From a virus: a DNA stretch of 24,075 bases. Shown piece after piece: positions 1 to 6,640 of this stretch (position 1 is its first letter; every line of letters starts with the position of its first letter). The stretch spans positions 1 to 24,075 of the IMG/VR virus record IMGVR_UViG_3300042924_002453. One strand, written 5' to 3'. The notes under the pieces are model-generated. The model did no database searches and was not told the DNA's origin. It was given only the letters and a program-made list of their open reading frames with translations. A program made the translations under genes and the position numbers.

Positions 1-79
1 TCCAACGAACAATTCCATCTTCTGCAATATACCAAGAGGTTTTTATGTTTTCTAGTTCTAACAATGTACGTGTTTTCAT
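1..79 (-). CDS. Start of a hypothetical protein, cut by the left edge
   Basis: An ATG at 79 on the minus strand opens a frame that runs off the window after 26 codons. The visible N-terminus begins MKTRTLLELENIKTSWYIAE and continues DGIVRW. It starts 2 nt after the TAA of the preceding gene, so it is probably translated as part of the same late message. No convincing Shine-Dalgarno is seen beyond an AAAGG about 15 nt upstream, so translational coupling is likely. The family is not recognisable from this length. Its place after a fibre-like gene fits a tail or late accessory protein, but that is inference. Confidence 0.6.
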   Translation of the reverse strand, partial: MKTRTLLELENIKTSWYIAEDGIVRW

Positions 80-81
80 AA

Positions 82-552
82 TTAGATGATTACGTGCCTT
101 TGTCCAGAAGCAAGGGTGATAGTCACGCCGCTTGCAATAGTAAGTGGGCCAACAGTGAAACCATTCTGGCCTGTGGCAATCGTTCCACTTGCAGTTGCGG
201 TGTCCGCATTCAGAAGCACCGCGCCAACACCACCACCAATAGCATTCGCCGTAAATTCTGCGGGGTAGGTGACAAACACATCTTTCGTACCTGCGCTGAA
301 GTTAACCAACGCTCCTGCGTTGCTGGATGAAATAACTGCGGTTCTTGCAAGCGTTGTACCGGATGCGGTGTATGTGCCAATCCCAACTTCCCACTCTGAG
401 CCAGTCTGCCCGGCAATCGTGTAGTAGGTGGTGTTAGCGTCACCAATGGCTGAAAAAGACTGATACCCAGTCGATGCGCCAAGCAGAGTCACTGTTACCG
501 TACCCGTCGTGGTGGTCGTCTCTTTAACTCGGTCTGCAAGTACGAAAGCCAT
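82..552 (-). CDS. Fibre-like phage structural protein
   Basis: This 156-residue protein is rich in Thr, Gly, Ala and Val and begins MAFVLADRVKETTTTTG. It carries the segments TTYYTIAG, EWEVGIGTYT and FSAGTKDVFVTYPAE. This beta-rich pattern is one I associate with small fibre or baseplate-type virion proteins in environmental phages, from memory only. There is no signal peptide or membrane segment. AAGGATAC precedes the ATG at good spacing, and its first bases are the TAA of the upstream repeat protein. A hydrophobic Gly/Thr-rich C-terminus (GVTITLASGQRHVII) ends the chain. An exact position in the tail cannot be given. Confidence 0.7.
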   Translation of the reverse strand: MAFVLADRVKETTTTTGTVTVTLLGASTGYQSFSAIGDANTTYYTIAGQTGSEWEVGIGTYTASGTTLARTAVISSSNAGALVNFSAGTKDVFVTYPAEFTANAIGGGVGAVLLNADTATASGTIATGQNGFTVGPLTIASGVTITLASGQRHVII

Positions 553-560
553 GTGTATCC

Positions 561-1409
561 TTATTCCGTTTCAACCAACGTCCAGTCAGGTGTTTCTGCA
601 TTGTTCACCAACGTCCAGCCAGCAGTTTGAGAATTGTTGACATTTTGCCAGTTTGCGGTCTGACTGTCATCTACCAACTTCCAGTAGATAGCAATCACAT
701 TTCCAACTGTGCCTGTGGCCTGAACTCCAGACAAAGCAATAAGCGGGGCTGGGACTGCCGTACCTACTACCCCAACAGCGCCAACGCCGCTCAAGCCTAT
801 TTCTGTCTCACCGCGAGCAACCGTGCCAACCGCGCCTGCTGCCACAACCCCAGTCAAAGCAACTGAAATTACGGGTTCTACCGTACCAACTGACCCTATA
901 GCCTCGTCGCCAAATGTCGCGTCCGACTCGTTGTAGATCATCGTTCCGGCAAAACCGAAAGCCTCTACACCAGACAGGGCAACCTCTACGCCACCGTTAG
1001 TTATTGTCCCAACCGCGCCGGAAGCAGCCACACCAGACAAGGCAATTGTTGGCGCTGCTGTGGGCGTACCGACTTCACCGTTGGCGTGGACTCCGGCTAT
1101 TAACGGAAAGTTGGTTTCGTTTACATCACCAATGTCTGGGTGGCACAAAACGCCTGTCAGAGCAACAGAGATGCTTTGTACAACCGTCCCAACACTGCCC
1201 GATGCTTCTACGCCTGTTACTGCCACAGAACCTGAAACAACGACTGTTCCAACACTGCCTGTGGCCTCAACGCCTGTCAGGGCGAATTCTTTACCCGCTA
1301 CAACTGTTCCAACATTCCCGGTCGCGGCTACGCCCGTCAGGGCAACGACGACTACATTTTCGCCAAGAGCGGCATAAGGTGACTGGGCGTATGCGGATAT
1401 ACCAAACAT
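561..1409 (-). CDS. Repeat-built fibre-like protein with two repeat classes
   Basis: This 282-residue protein is almost entirely repeats. From about residue 21 there are some 11 units of about 20 residues with the core A-L-[ST]-G-V-x-A-x-G-x-V-G-T-V. One unit is degenerate (GVLCHPDIGDV) and another has lost the core Gly-Val (ATFGDEAIGSVGTV). The last 45 residues switch to an 11-residue unit with the core W-x-x-V-[ND]-[ND]-[SA]-[QE]-T-[AP], three full copies and one partial. Regular Gly-Val repeats fit a beta-solenoid or extended fibre rather than an enzyme. The Trp repeats could form a second stalk or an attachment domain. The gene lies in the late operon between other beta-rich virion genes. 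The ATG at 1409 has only a distant GGAGG, so the start is less certain than the frame. Confidence 0.72.
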   Translation of the reverse strand: MFGISAYAQSPYAALGENVVVVALTGVAATGNVGTVVAGKEFALTGVEATGSVGTVVVSGSVAVTGVEASGSVGTVVQSISVALTGVLCHPDIGDVNETNFPLIAGVHANGEVGTPTAAPTIALSGVAASGAVGTITNGGVEVALSGVEAFGFAGTMIYNESDATFGDEAIGSVGTVEPVISVALTGVVAAGAVGTVARGETEIGLSGVGAVGVVGTAVPAPLIALSGVQATGTVGNVIAIYWKLVDDSQTANWQNVNNSQTAGWTLVNNAETPDWTLVETE

Positions 1410-1434
1410 GGTCTACGGCCTGCGCCGCCTCCGC

Positions 1435-1911
1435 TTAAGTTGTAGCCAGACGCAACAATGCTGTTGTGGTTGTGTTTGCAGGCATTGTCAAAGTGAAAGT
1501 ACCCGCCGTGATGGTCTGTGAACCAAACGTGTGAACACTCACCGCCTTGTTACTCTGTGAAGAGTTGTAGATCAACACTGCATCAAACGCTGTGGTCAAA
1601 GTCACTGAGGTGTAAATCAAACTGGCAGAAGGCGTAAAAAAGGCTACCCCAGCAGTTGCTGATGCGTTGGTTGCAGTTGGTGGCGTGGCGTTTGTTACAA
1701 CTATGCCCCCAGCAGAGTATCCAGCACCGGACACTTCACCAGACACTGTGTAAACTGTGGTTGATGCGTTAATGGTGGCGGAAGCCAAGTACAACGCAGC
1801 TTTGAAGGTGTCGGCGGTAGAAGCCGCACGAATGGGCGAAACGCCAAAGTTATGGGTTGCTGTCAGTAACTCGCCCATGAACGAAGTTGTCATTGATTGG
1901 GTATTTGCCAT
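1435..1911 (-). CDS. Beta-rich structural protein, paralogue of 2115-2537
   Basis: A 158-residue Thr/Ala-rich protein with no enzyme motif. Segments TFKAALYLASATINASTTVY, TVSGEVSGAGYSAGG and FTLTMPANTTTTALLRLA line up with TFRLALYTNDATLDETTTAY, TVTGEASGGNYVAGG and FTVTMPANTSTSALIRIV in the protein of the gene two upstream. The two are therefore diverged duplicates. TAAGGAAATATT before the ATG gives a good ribosome site that also contains the stop of the preceding small ORF. A virion or tail-associated role is inferred from the context between adaptor-like and fibre-like genes. Function is unknown. Confidence 0.75.
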   Translation of the reverse strand: MANTQSMTTSFMGELLTATHNFGVSPIRAASTADTFKAALYLASATINASTTVYTVSGEVSGAGYSAGGIVVTNATPPTATNASATAGVAFFTPSASLIYTSVTLTTAFDAVLIYNSSQSNKAVSVHTFGSQTITAGTFTLTMPANTTTTALLRLATT

Positions 1912-1920
1912 AATATTTCC

Positions 1921-2115
1921 TTAAAAAGAAGCTGCCTCGCCACCAACAAACGCGGGTGACTTTTTCAAAGTTACATGCGCGGAACGGTGAACAAGTTCTC
2001 CGTCCAACCAGTACTCAACCCATGTGGTGAGTTCGTTGTCATTATCGACTGTACCCTCTTGCTTTACAAGCAGAGAATCGTCCATTTCGCCTTTGGTTGT
2101 GGTTACAAGTGCCAT
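1921..2115 (-). CDS. Small hypothetical protein between two paralogues
   Basis: This 64-residue, mostly polar protein begins MALVTTTKGEMDDSLLVKQE and includes TTWVEYWLDGELVHRSAHV. Its ATG shares one base with the stop of the upstream gene (TAATG), which implies coupled translation. There is no Cys, membrane segment or nucleic-acid motif. It sits exactly between two duplicated structural genes, so it was either inserted between them or belongs to a conserved three-gene unit. Function not recognised. Confidence 0.65.
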   Translation of the reverse strand: MALVTTTKGEMDDSLLVKQEGTVDNDNELTTWVEYWLDGELVHRSAHVTLKKSPAFVGGEAASF

Positions 2116-2537
2116 TACACGATCCTTATAAGTGCTGACGTGCTTGTGTTTGCGGGCATCGTCACGGTGAATGAAGTGGTTGATGTTTTGTTGTTGCCAA
2201 AATCAAGTACACAGACTGCGCCATTGTCGCCTGCTTTGTAGATCAACGCGCCACGGGCCGTGATTGCACCTGTCCATGACGGAGAAGTAAAGGTGACGTA
2301 AGTCACACTGCCTGAAGCTGTGGTTTGAGATGACACAGTGGGGGTGACAATCTCTCCGCCAGCCACGTAGTTTCCGCCTGATGCTTCACCTGTGACTGTA
2401 TACGCCGTGGTGGTTTCGTCCAATGTTGCATCGTTGGTATACAGAGCCAATCGGAATGTATCCGAGGTCAAGTTGATTGCCCCGTTTGCCAGCCCAGTCC
2501 GCAACGTATTGCAAGAAAAATTTCCTGTGAAAGCCAT
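2115..2537 (-). CDS. Beta-rich structural protein, paralogue of 1435-1911
   Basis: A 140-residue protein beginning MAFTGNFSCNTLRTGLANGA. The ATG at 2537 is preferred over an in-frame TTG one codon earlier because it makes a TGATG overlap with the upstream adaptor-like gene. The chain has alternating hydrophobic and Thr/Ser residues and ends FTVTMPANTSTSALIRIV. It matches the gene two downstream through most of its length, with the same order of blocks. There are no catalytic residues or transmembrane segments. It lies directly after an adaptor-like gene, which suggests a virion component. The exact role is unknown. Confidence 0.75.
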   Translation of the reverse strand: MAFTGNFSCNTLRTGLANGAINLTSDTFRLALYTNDATLDETTTAYTVTGEASGGNYVAGGEIVTPTVSSQTTASGSVTYVTFTSPSWTGAITARGALIYKAGDNGAVCVLDFGNNKTSTTSFTVTMPANTSTSALIRIV

Positions 2538-3274
2538 CAACGCACCCCATTATTCTGAGGTAACGGTGCTTCCCTGTACTGGCCGCTACGGTACGCATCG
2601 CTGCGCTCCAGACCATCACCCAGACGTTTGGCCAACGCAAGTGCCTCTTTGTACTTGGCATCGTACCCAGTGATGATGTCAACTTCACCTTTCATAAAGG
2701 TGTAAGCCTCTACCAAGGAGCCATACAAAAGCACGGAATCAAAGTTGTCACCAAGCCATGTAGTTACCGCTGTGGTAATTGACTCTGGGTAATAGTAGTA
2801 ATGCAACTCAACGTAATACGCGGCATCTGGTGTTGGGCCAAGAATAAGAGACAGCTCGTTTGTAATTGATGAACTGATAATTGTTGGGCCAAACAGCGCG
2901 TAATATTTTGGCTCGCCCGTGTCGTTGGGGCTTGGATACGCCTGACGGATGAAGTTCACATCCTTGTTGAGCAAGTACTCAAACGTGCCTGTATCCAAGT
3001 TTCCACCAACAACGCCTGTCACCAAAGCCAACGAATAAGTAGAAAGAAAATCGTTTGGCAAAGATATGTACTTGTTGTTTGCAGTGATTGCGGTGTATTG
3101 ATTTTTACGCAGGGACGGAAACTGAACCGAGTTGTAAATGCGCTGCTCAGCTTGCTGAATGAACCGATTGATCTGAGTAGTTGAACTCTCAGTCGATCCA
3201 TCAGCAAGGTATACAGGGGGAAACTGGTTCTCCGTGTAAGACTGAATCGCAGTTACAAGCTGGCTGTAGTTCAT
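2537..3274 (-). CDS. Putative head-tail adaptor (SU10-adaptor-like)
   Basis: A 245-residue protein beginning MNYSQLVTAIQSYTENQFPP, followed by INRFIQQAEQRIYNSVQFPS, ISLPNDFLSTYSLAL and FEYLLNKDVNFIRQAYPSPN. An N-terminal helical part with the QAEQRIYN block and a beta-rich middle is, from memory, the pattern of adaptor proteins like the one in Escherichia phage SU10, which sit on the portal and carry the tail. The C-terminus has a helical segment (FMKGEVDIITGYDAKYKEAL) and a polar tail. It overlaps the upstream gene by ATGA. Placement downstream of portal and capsid agrees with a connector role. A profile search would be needed to fix the family. Confidence 0.65.
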   Translation of the reverse strand: MNYSQLVTAIQSYTENQFPPVYLADGSTESSTTQINRFIQQAEQRIYNSVQFPSLRKNQYTAITANNKYISLPNDFLSTYSLALVTGVVGGNLDTGTFEYLLNKDVNFIRQAYPSPNDTGEPKYYALFGPTIISSSITNELSLILGPTPDAAYYVELHYYYYPESITTAVTTWLGDNFDSVLLYGSLVEAYTFMKGEVDIITGYDAKYKEALALAKRLGDGLERSDAYRSGQYREAPLPQNNGVR

Positions 3275-3537
3275 GCCATTGGGCCTCTTGCCATCAAGCC
3301 TTTAGTAGCCGCGCCTGTGCCACGAACTTTAATGCCGCTGGTTTTAACTTGCTCATCGCCAGCCGCTTTGCTGATGTTGCCAACGCTCATGTTGACCGTG
3401 TCGGCTTTGCTTCGGTTTGGCAATTTGCCGGGGTTACCCTCGACGTTGACAACTTTACCAGACATAGTGTGTGGTTGTGCATAGACGCTGGCAGGGCCAA
3501 CCTCTTTACCATCTCGTTTCATGCTGAATTTAGCCAT
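3271..3537 (-). CDS. Small basic hypothetical protein
   Basis: An 88-residue protein, rich in Lys, Gly and Met, beginning MAKFSMKRDGKEVGPASVYA and ending TGAATKGLMARGPMA. It has no Cys pair, membrane span or predicted enzyme motif and is probably largely disordered. ATG overlaps the stop of the upstream 59-residue gene by one base, and its own stop overlaps the next start (ATGA), so it is tightly coupled. It is one of a group of very basic small proteins in this arm (3271-6640). These might bind DNA in the head or act as assembly factors, but that is only inference. Confidence 0.68.
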   Translation of the reverse strand: MAKFSMKRDGKEVGPASVYAQPHTMSGKVVNVEGNPGKLPNRSKADTVNMSVGNISKAAGDEQVKTSGIKVRGTGAATKGLMARGPMA

Positions 3538-3716
3538 TATTTGCCCCGTTGATTTGCAACTTTAGCCATACCACGACCCAAGTTCTTCATCATCTCATTG
3601 GTCTTGCCACCTTTGGCCAATTTGGTCATAGGCTTGCCGGGGTGCAGTCTTTTCTCGTGCTTGTGCACTGCACCAGCAATCATCTTTTTGTCTTGCTTTA
3701 AATCTTTCTTGTCCAT
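3537..3716 (-). CDS. Very small Lys-rich protein (59 aa)
   Basis: A short frame read by hand from an ATG at 3716 to a TAA at 3537-3539. The product begins MDKKDLKQDKKMIAGAVHKH, has the segment KLAKGGKTNEMMKNLGRG and ends VANQRGK. About a quarter of residues are Lys. The start has an excellent ribosome site, AAGGAG six bases before ATG, whose first bases are the TAA of the upstream zinc-ribbon gene. The stop overlaps the next start (TAATG). The AKGG motif recurs in other basic proteins of this arm. Function unknown. Confidence 0.72.
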   Translation of the reverse strand: MDKKDLKQDKKMIAGAVHKHEKRLHPGKPMTKLAKGGKTNEMMKNLGRGMAKVANQRGK

Positions 3717-3726
3717 GATCGACTCC

Positions 3727-4155
3727 TTATGTCGTTGTTACCGTTACTGTACCAAGTTCTACCGCTAAAACCAAGTAATTTGGCGTTAGCACCGCATCAA
3801 AACCCGAAGAACCGCCAACTGGGTTCCATCCCCATTGGAAAACTCGACTACCGCCGCCCACAATACCCTGTGCATCTATGTCGGGACTGTTGGTCAAGAC
3901 AATTTGCAAACCTGTGCGACCAGACAACCGGTAGCTCAAGTCTGGCCGTGGATCGCGCACGCCTTGCGGGTCGTCTACTGGGTACATACCCAACTGAAGC
4001 TGCGGCTGATCTGGATCCCAGCACTGAGGGCACACTTTCAAGTCGTATGTCTTGGTTTTGACAACGAGCTTTTTGAGTAGCGTCAGTTTGTACCCAAAGC
4101 CACATCGGTCGCATATGGCAATTGAGTTTTTGCCACTGGAAAACCGATTACCCAT
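3727..4155 (-). CDS. Zinc-ribbon-like conserved phage protein
   Basis: This 142-residue protein begins MGNRFSSGKNSIAICDRCGF. Cys15-x2-Cys18 and Cys42-x2-Cys45 (VCPQCW) form a four-Cys zinc-ribbon signature separated by a basic stretch. It is followed by the segment DQPQLQLGMYPVDDPQGVRD and a Gly/Thr-rich hydrophobic C-terminal half. The pattern suggests a small metal-stabilised module fused to a beta-rich tail, more likely structural or assembly-related than enzymatic. The ATG overlaps the upstream stop as TGATG. I recall similar proteins next to adaptor-like genes in environmental phages, but cannot verify this. Confidence 0.72.
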   Translation of the reverse strand: MGNRFSSGKNSIAICDRCGFGYKLTLLKKLVVKTKTYDLKVCPQCWDPDQPQLQLGMYPVDDPQGVRDPRPDLSYRLSGRTGLQIVLTNSPDIDAQGIVGGGSRVFQWGWNPVGGSSGFDAVLTPNYLVLAVELGTVTVTTT

Positions 4156-5090
4156 CAGCTGCCCCCAATGAACATCTGTCTAGGCACGAGGCGCAACGCG
4201 GCGCGTTCTTGATCTTCGTCAGCCGCTGTCATCCATGCCTCGTCATACTGCGCTTTCAACACTTGCAGCCTGTCCATACCACCCGGCACCTTTAAAGCGA
4301 CGTAGTAGGCCAATCCAGCCACCATACAGGGCACAAAACGGAACGGCACGTCCATGACATTCACACCACCGCCAGCATCCTGCACGCGACGCATGCGCCA
4401 GTACACGAACTGATAAGTCTGGGAGCCGTCTGGTGTTGGCCAAACAGTCACTCTGGGGGTGTTGTTGACGTAAATCTTGGCTGTTGCGCTGGCAGTGTGC
4501 GCGGCTGCGGTTGTGCCGTTCTGTCCACGGAAGCAATTACTCAGGGTGTTGCCGTCAATGTAGTTGTAGAAGATGGTTTCGCTGTCAAGGTTGATGTACC
4601 CGATAGCAGGCAAGCCAACTACGTTGGACAAAACAATCGTGTCAGCGGTAGCGTTGATGCTTGTAGCCAGCACCGCAGAAGTCGGGCTTATCTGGCCGTC
4701 CAGACGCTGATACCAGACCTGAATGGGTCTGGCTTGGGTGATTTTGTTGGGGATCGTAGCGTAGGTGGACACGCTGATGCGTGTAATTGTCAAATCAGAC
4801 TGGGTGGAGGATACATTTGCGTCGGTTCGGATCACATGATCCAGCAAATCTACCGTGTCTGTGGGAATTGCGTAGGTGTTCAACCCTTGTTCAAAAATAA
4901 TGGTGCCCTGCTCGAACGTCCACATGTTGATGCCACGGTTTGCCCAGTCAGCAAACAATAAGTTAAGCGATCTACGGGCCGTTTTAAGGTCATACCCAGT
5001 GCGCAACTCTGAACCAGCACGCTCAAAAGCTTCCTCTACCAGTTCGGTGAGGTCTAAATTAAAGCCTGACTGTCCAGAAGTTGTTGCCAT
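4155..5090 (-). CDS. Putative connector or tail accessory protein
   Basis: A 311-residue protein with a helical N-terminus (DLTELVEEAFERAGSELRTG, TARRSLNLLFADWANRGINM) followed by beta-rich sequence. Such N-termini are seen in tail-tube-like or P22 gp4-like packaged-DNA stabilisation proteins; the assignment is by resemblance only. Residues about 150-210 form a distinct module (VVGLPAIGYINLDSETIFYN, CFRGQNGTTAAAHTASATA) that looks inserted in the middle of the protein. The C-terminal third is helical (LQVLKAQYDEAWMTAADEDQ). Start TAATG and stop TGATG junctions couple it to both neighbours. Position between basic proteins and a second adaptor-like gene fits a connector role. Confidence 0.62.
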   Translation of the reverse strand: MATTSGQSGFNLDLTELVEEAFERAGSELRTGYDLKTARRSLNLLFADWANRGINMWTFEQGTIIFEQGLNTYAIPTDTVDLLDHVIRTDANVSSTQSDLTITRISVSTYATIPNKITQARPIQVWYQRLDGQISPTSAVLATSINATADTIVLSNVVGLPAIGYINLDSETIFYNYIDGNTLSNCFRGQNGTTAAAHTASATAKIYVNNTPRVTVWPTPDGSQTYQFVYWRMRRVQDAGGGVNVMDVPFRFVPCMVAGLAYYVALKVPGGMDRLQVLKAQYDEAWMTAADEDQERAALRLVPRQMFIGGS

Positions 5091-5323
5091 TATCTAAATC
5101 CCGCCGTTTTCTTTGCCACCTTGGGCGGTTGCTTTACGAACTGCTTCCCTTTAGCTTTGCCAGCACGTTTTGCACGTGTTGTCGCAGCGTACTCAGAAGG
5201 GCTGAGACTTTTGATTGCAGCTTCAGGAAGGTATCTTTCACCTGTGTCAGAAGATTTTTTGCCACTTTTGGTTCTCCACTTTTGGTCACCCCAGTTTTTC
5301 AAGGACTGTTGCGGCGCTTTCAA
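5090..5323 (-). CDS. Small basic protein with probable TTG start
   Basis: This 77-residue very basic protein has the segments QKWRTKSGKKSSDTGERYLP and AAIKSLSPSEYAATTRAKRA. The TTG at 5323 is preferred. It makes a TTGA overlap with the stop of the upstream gene and lies just after a G-rich GGGGGGT. The only upstream in-frame alternative, a GTG at 5389, would force a 70-nt overlap and add residues that mirror the neighbour in another frame. No known domain is recognised. The charge and lack of hydrophobic core suggest a DNA- or virion-bound accessory protein, which is inference. Confidence 0.65.
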   Translation of the reverse strand: MKAPQQSLKNWGDQKWRTKSGKKSSDTGERYLPEAAIKSLSPSEYAATTRAKRAGKAKGKQFVKQPPKVAKKTAGFR

Positions 5324-5595
5324 TCTTTGTACCCCCCGCCAGCAGCCTTGTACTTCTTGGCCACCAACTGGGCTTTTCTTGCTGACCACTGACCTGCGCC
5401 AGTGCCGTGAGTTGCCGCCGCCTTGACCTGCGACACAATTCGTTTGCGCAAACTGGGTTTGGTGTAATTTCCAGCCGCGTTCACTTTCCCACCCTCTTTG
5501 TACTGGGTGAAATCGGTATCGTCCCGACGGGCTTTTTTCTTCCCGCCGGGCATTTTGGAGGGGTTGATGTCCCCCATACCACGGCTGGACATCAT
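5320..5595 (-). CDS. Small basic hypothetical protein
   Basis: A 91-residue protein beginning MMSSRGMGDINPSKMPGGKK, with RKRIVSQVKAAATHGTGAGQ and WSARKAQLVAKKYKAAGGGY near the end. It is strongly basic. The C-terminal half can form an amphipathic helix (WSARKAQLVAKKYK) suited to nucleic-acid contact. It starts one base after the upstream stop (TGAGATG) and ends overlapping the TTG of the next gene. The function is not known. Co-location with four other Lys-rich small proteins suggests a shared assembly or packaging-related task. Confidence 0.68.
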   Translation of the reverse strand: MMSSRGMGDINPSKMPGGKKKARRDDTDFTQYKEGGKVNAAGNYTKPSLRKRIVSQVKAAATHGTGAGQWSARKAQLVAKKYKAAGGGYKD

Positions 5596-5596
5596 C

Positions 5597-5989
5597 TCAG
5601 CACATCTTTCCGCCGGACTTCATGGCGATCATTTTGCCTCGGGTTTTGCCTTGGGACTCGATACCACCGCCTTTAGCGTAAGCCATACCGCCTTTGGCCA
5701 TTTTCTTCATACCATCTTTGGCAGTGTCCATGCCTTTTTTCATCACAGGTTTGCCCATCTTAGAAGGCATCTCTGATTTTTTACCTTTTGCCATCTCTTT
5801 TTTCTTGGCAATCATTTCCATGAAAGGGTTTGCTTTAGCCATATCACCACCTCTTTTAAAAGTTTTGCCTTTATCGGCGTTTGAAAAATCCTTGCCCACG
5901 GACTGTGGGACTCCCACCTTCTTGGCAAACGATGGGTTGTTGGCCACCGCCGCCATGAATTTATGTTGTTTCTTACTTGTGCTTGGCAT
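5597..5989 (-). CDS. Lys/Met-rich protein, possible DUF3008-like N-terminus
   Basis: A 130-residue protein beginning MPSTSKKQHKFMAAVANNPS and FAKKVGVPQSVGKDF, an N-terminus I associate with the DUF3008-type 'PAxSKKQQ' phage family; the family name is from memory. The rest is dominated by Lys, Met and Gly (KKKEMAKGKKSEMPSKMGKP). It ends with two AKGG motifs and GIESQGKTRGKMIAMKSG. The motif G-[IC]-x3-GKT-[KR]-G recurs in the protein at 6158-6373. There is no membrane segment. It overlaps the putative holin gene upstream by 17 nt. Function unknown, possibly a virion-internal or DNA-associated protein. Confidence 0.7.
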   Translation of the reverse strand: MPSTSKKQHKFMAAVANNPSFAKKVGVPQSVGKDFSNADKGKTFKRGGDMAKANPFMEMIAKKKEMAKGKKSEMPSKMGKPVMKKGMDTAKDGMKKMAKGGMAYAKGGGIESQGKTRGKMIAMKSGGKMC

Positions 5990-6161
5990 ACTTAGCCACC
6001 ACGTTTTTAACAGTTTCAGTTTCCCAGATGCGGATAATCATCCACACAATGGTCAATATTCCACCAACAAGGGCTACGACGGGAGTCATCCAGCCCATGA
6101 AACCACCGAGTCCAACAACCACAGCAGCGCCATCGGTCATTGTTTTTATGTCGTTGTTCAT
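5973..6161 (-). CDS. Small membrane protein, putative holin
   Basis: A 62-residue protein with a polar N-terminus (MNNDIKTMTDG), a continuous hydrophobic stretch at residues about 11-45 and a charged C-terminus (RIWETETVKNVVAKYAKHK). The stretch is long enough for two tightly packed transmembrane helices split near Met25-Pro27, or one long helix. Size, charge layout and position among late genes match small phage holins, which open the inner membrane at lysis. No endolysin or spanin is recognised beside it in this window, so holin remains inference. ATGA overlap with the upstream gene and a 17-nt overlap with the downstream one. Confidence 0.6.
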   Translation of the reverse strand: MNNDIKTMTDGAAVVVGLGGFMGWMTPVVALVGGILTIVWMIIRIWETETVKNVVAKYAKHK

Positions 6162-6373
6162 ACAAACCTACCTTTTGTTTTGCCTTTGACAGCACAGCCA
6201 TCTGCACGGGCAGAAGCCGAACCACCCTTGGCATAATTCTTTGAAGGAATTTTTACTCCCGAATTGGGCTTACTGCGCTGCGCAGGAGGGGGTGTACGTG
6301 CTTCAGGTTTTTCACCCATATAAGGTAGCTGCTGAATTGGTACTTTGAACTGCGGAGTATCTGATTTAGCCAT
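6158..6373 (-). CDS. Small basic protein with AKGG/GKTKG motif
   Basis: A 71-residue protein with a Pro-rich middle (EARTPPPAQRSKPNSGVKIP) and the C-terminal motif YAKGG, ADGCAVKGKTKGRFV. The tail matches YAKGG and GIESQGKTRGKM in the neighbouring 130-residue protein, so the two share a short functional motif. Such tails recur in hypothetical proteins of many phages as I remember them; no function is established to my knowledge. The ribosome site TAAGGAAACATC directly precedes the ATG of the next gene product downstream, and this gene's own ATG is preceded by TTAAGGAAACATC overlapping the upstream stop. Confidence 0.68.
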   Translation of the reverse strand: MAKSDTPQFKVPIQQLPYMGEKPEARTPPPAQRSKPNSGVKIPSKNYAKGGSASARADGCAVKGKTKGRFV

Positions 6374-6382
6374 GATGTTTCC

Positions 6383-6640
6383 TTAACACTTCCATCTTGC
6401 TAGAGAAGCCGCCTTGCGGGTGGGCTTGCCTTTTTCATCTTTCATCGGGCCGGGCATACCAGACATACGAGCGCAGAATGACTTCTTACGTGCGCCGCCT
6501 TGTGGTTGCGGAGCCTTCAGGTTGCTTCCTGTTGCTGCGTTGTACTTGGCGCGGCCTTTGGCAGTCAGTCCCGCCCCCTGCTTAACAGGGAGCTTCTCAC
6601 CACGACCAACAGCGAGGGAGGGGCCTTTTTTCTTAGCCAT
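6383..6640 (-). CDS. Basic protein, possible DUF6321-like
   Basis: An 85-residue protein with segments LTAKGRAKYNAATGSNLKAP and KKSFCARMSGMPGPMKDEKG, ending RKAASLARWKC. The KSFCAR-x-SGM block and the terminal RW-x-C resemble the DUF6321 family found in T4-like and other phages; the family label is from memory and its function is unknown. Two Cys residues (in SFCARM and the last residue) could bind metal or form a crosslink. It overlaps the upstream gene by 8 nt. The strong positive charge is shared with the adjacent small genes. Confidence 0.7.
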   Translation of the reverse strand: MAKKKGPSLAVGRGEKLPVKQGAGLTAKGRAKYNAATGSNLKAPQPQGGARKKSFCARMSGMPGPMKDEKGKPTRKAASLARWKC

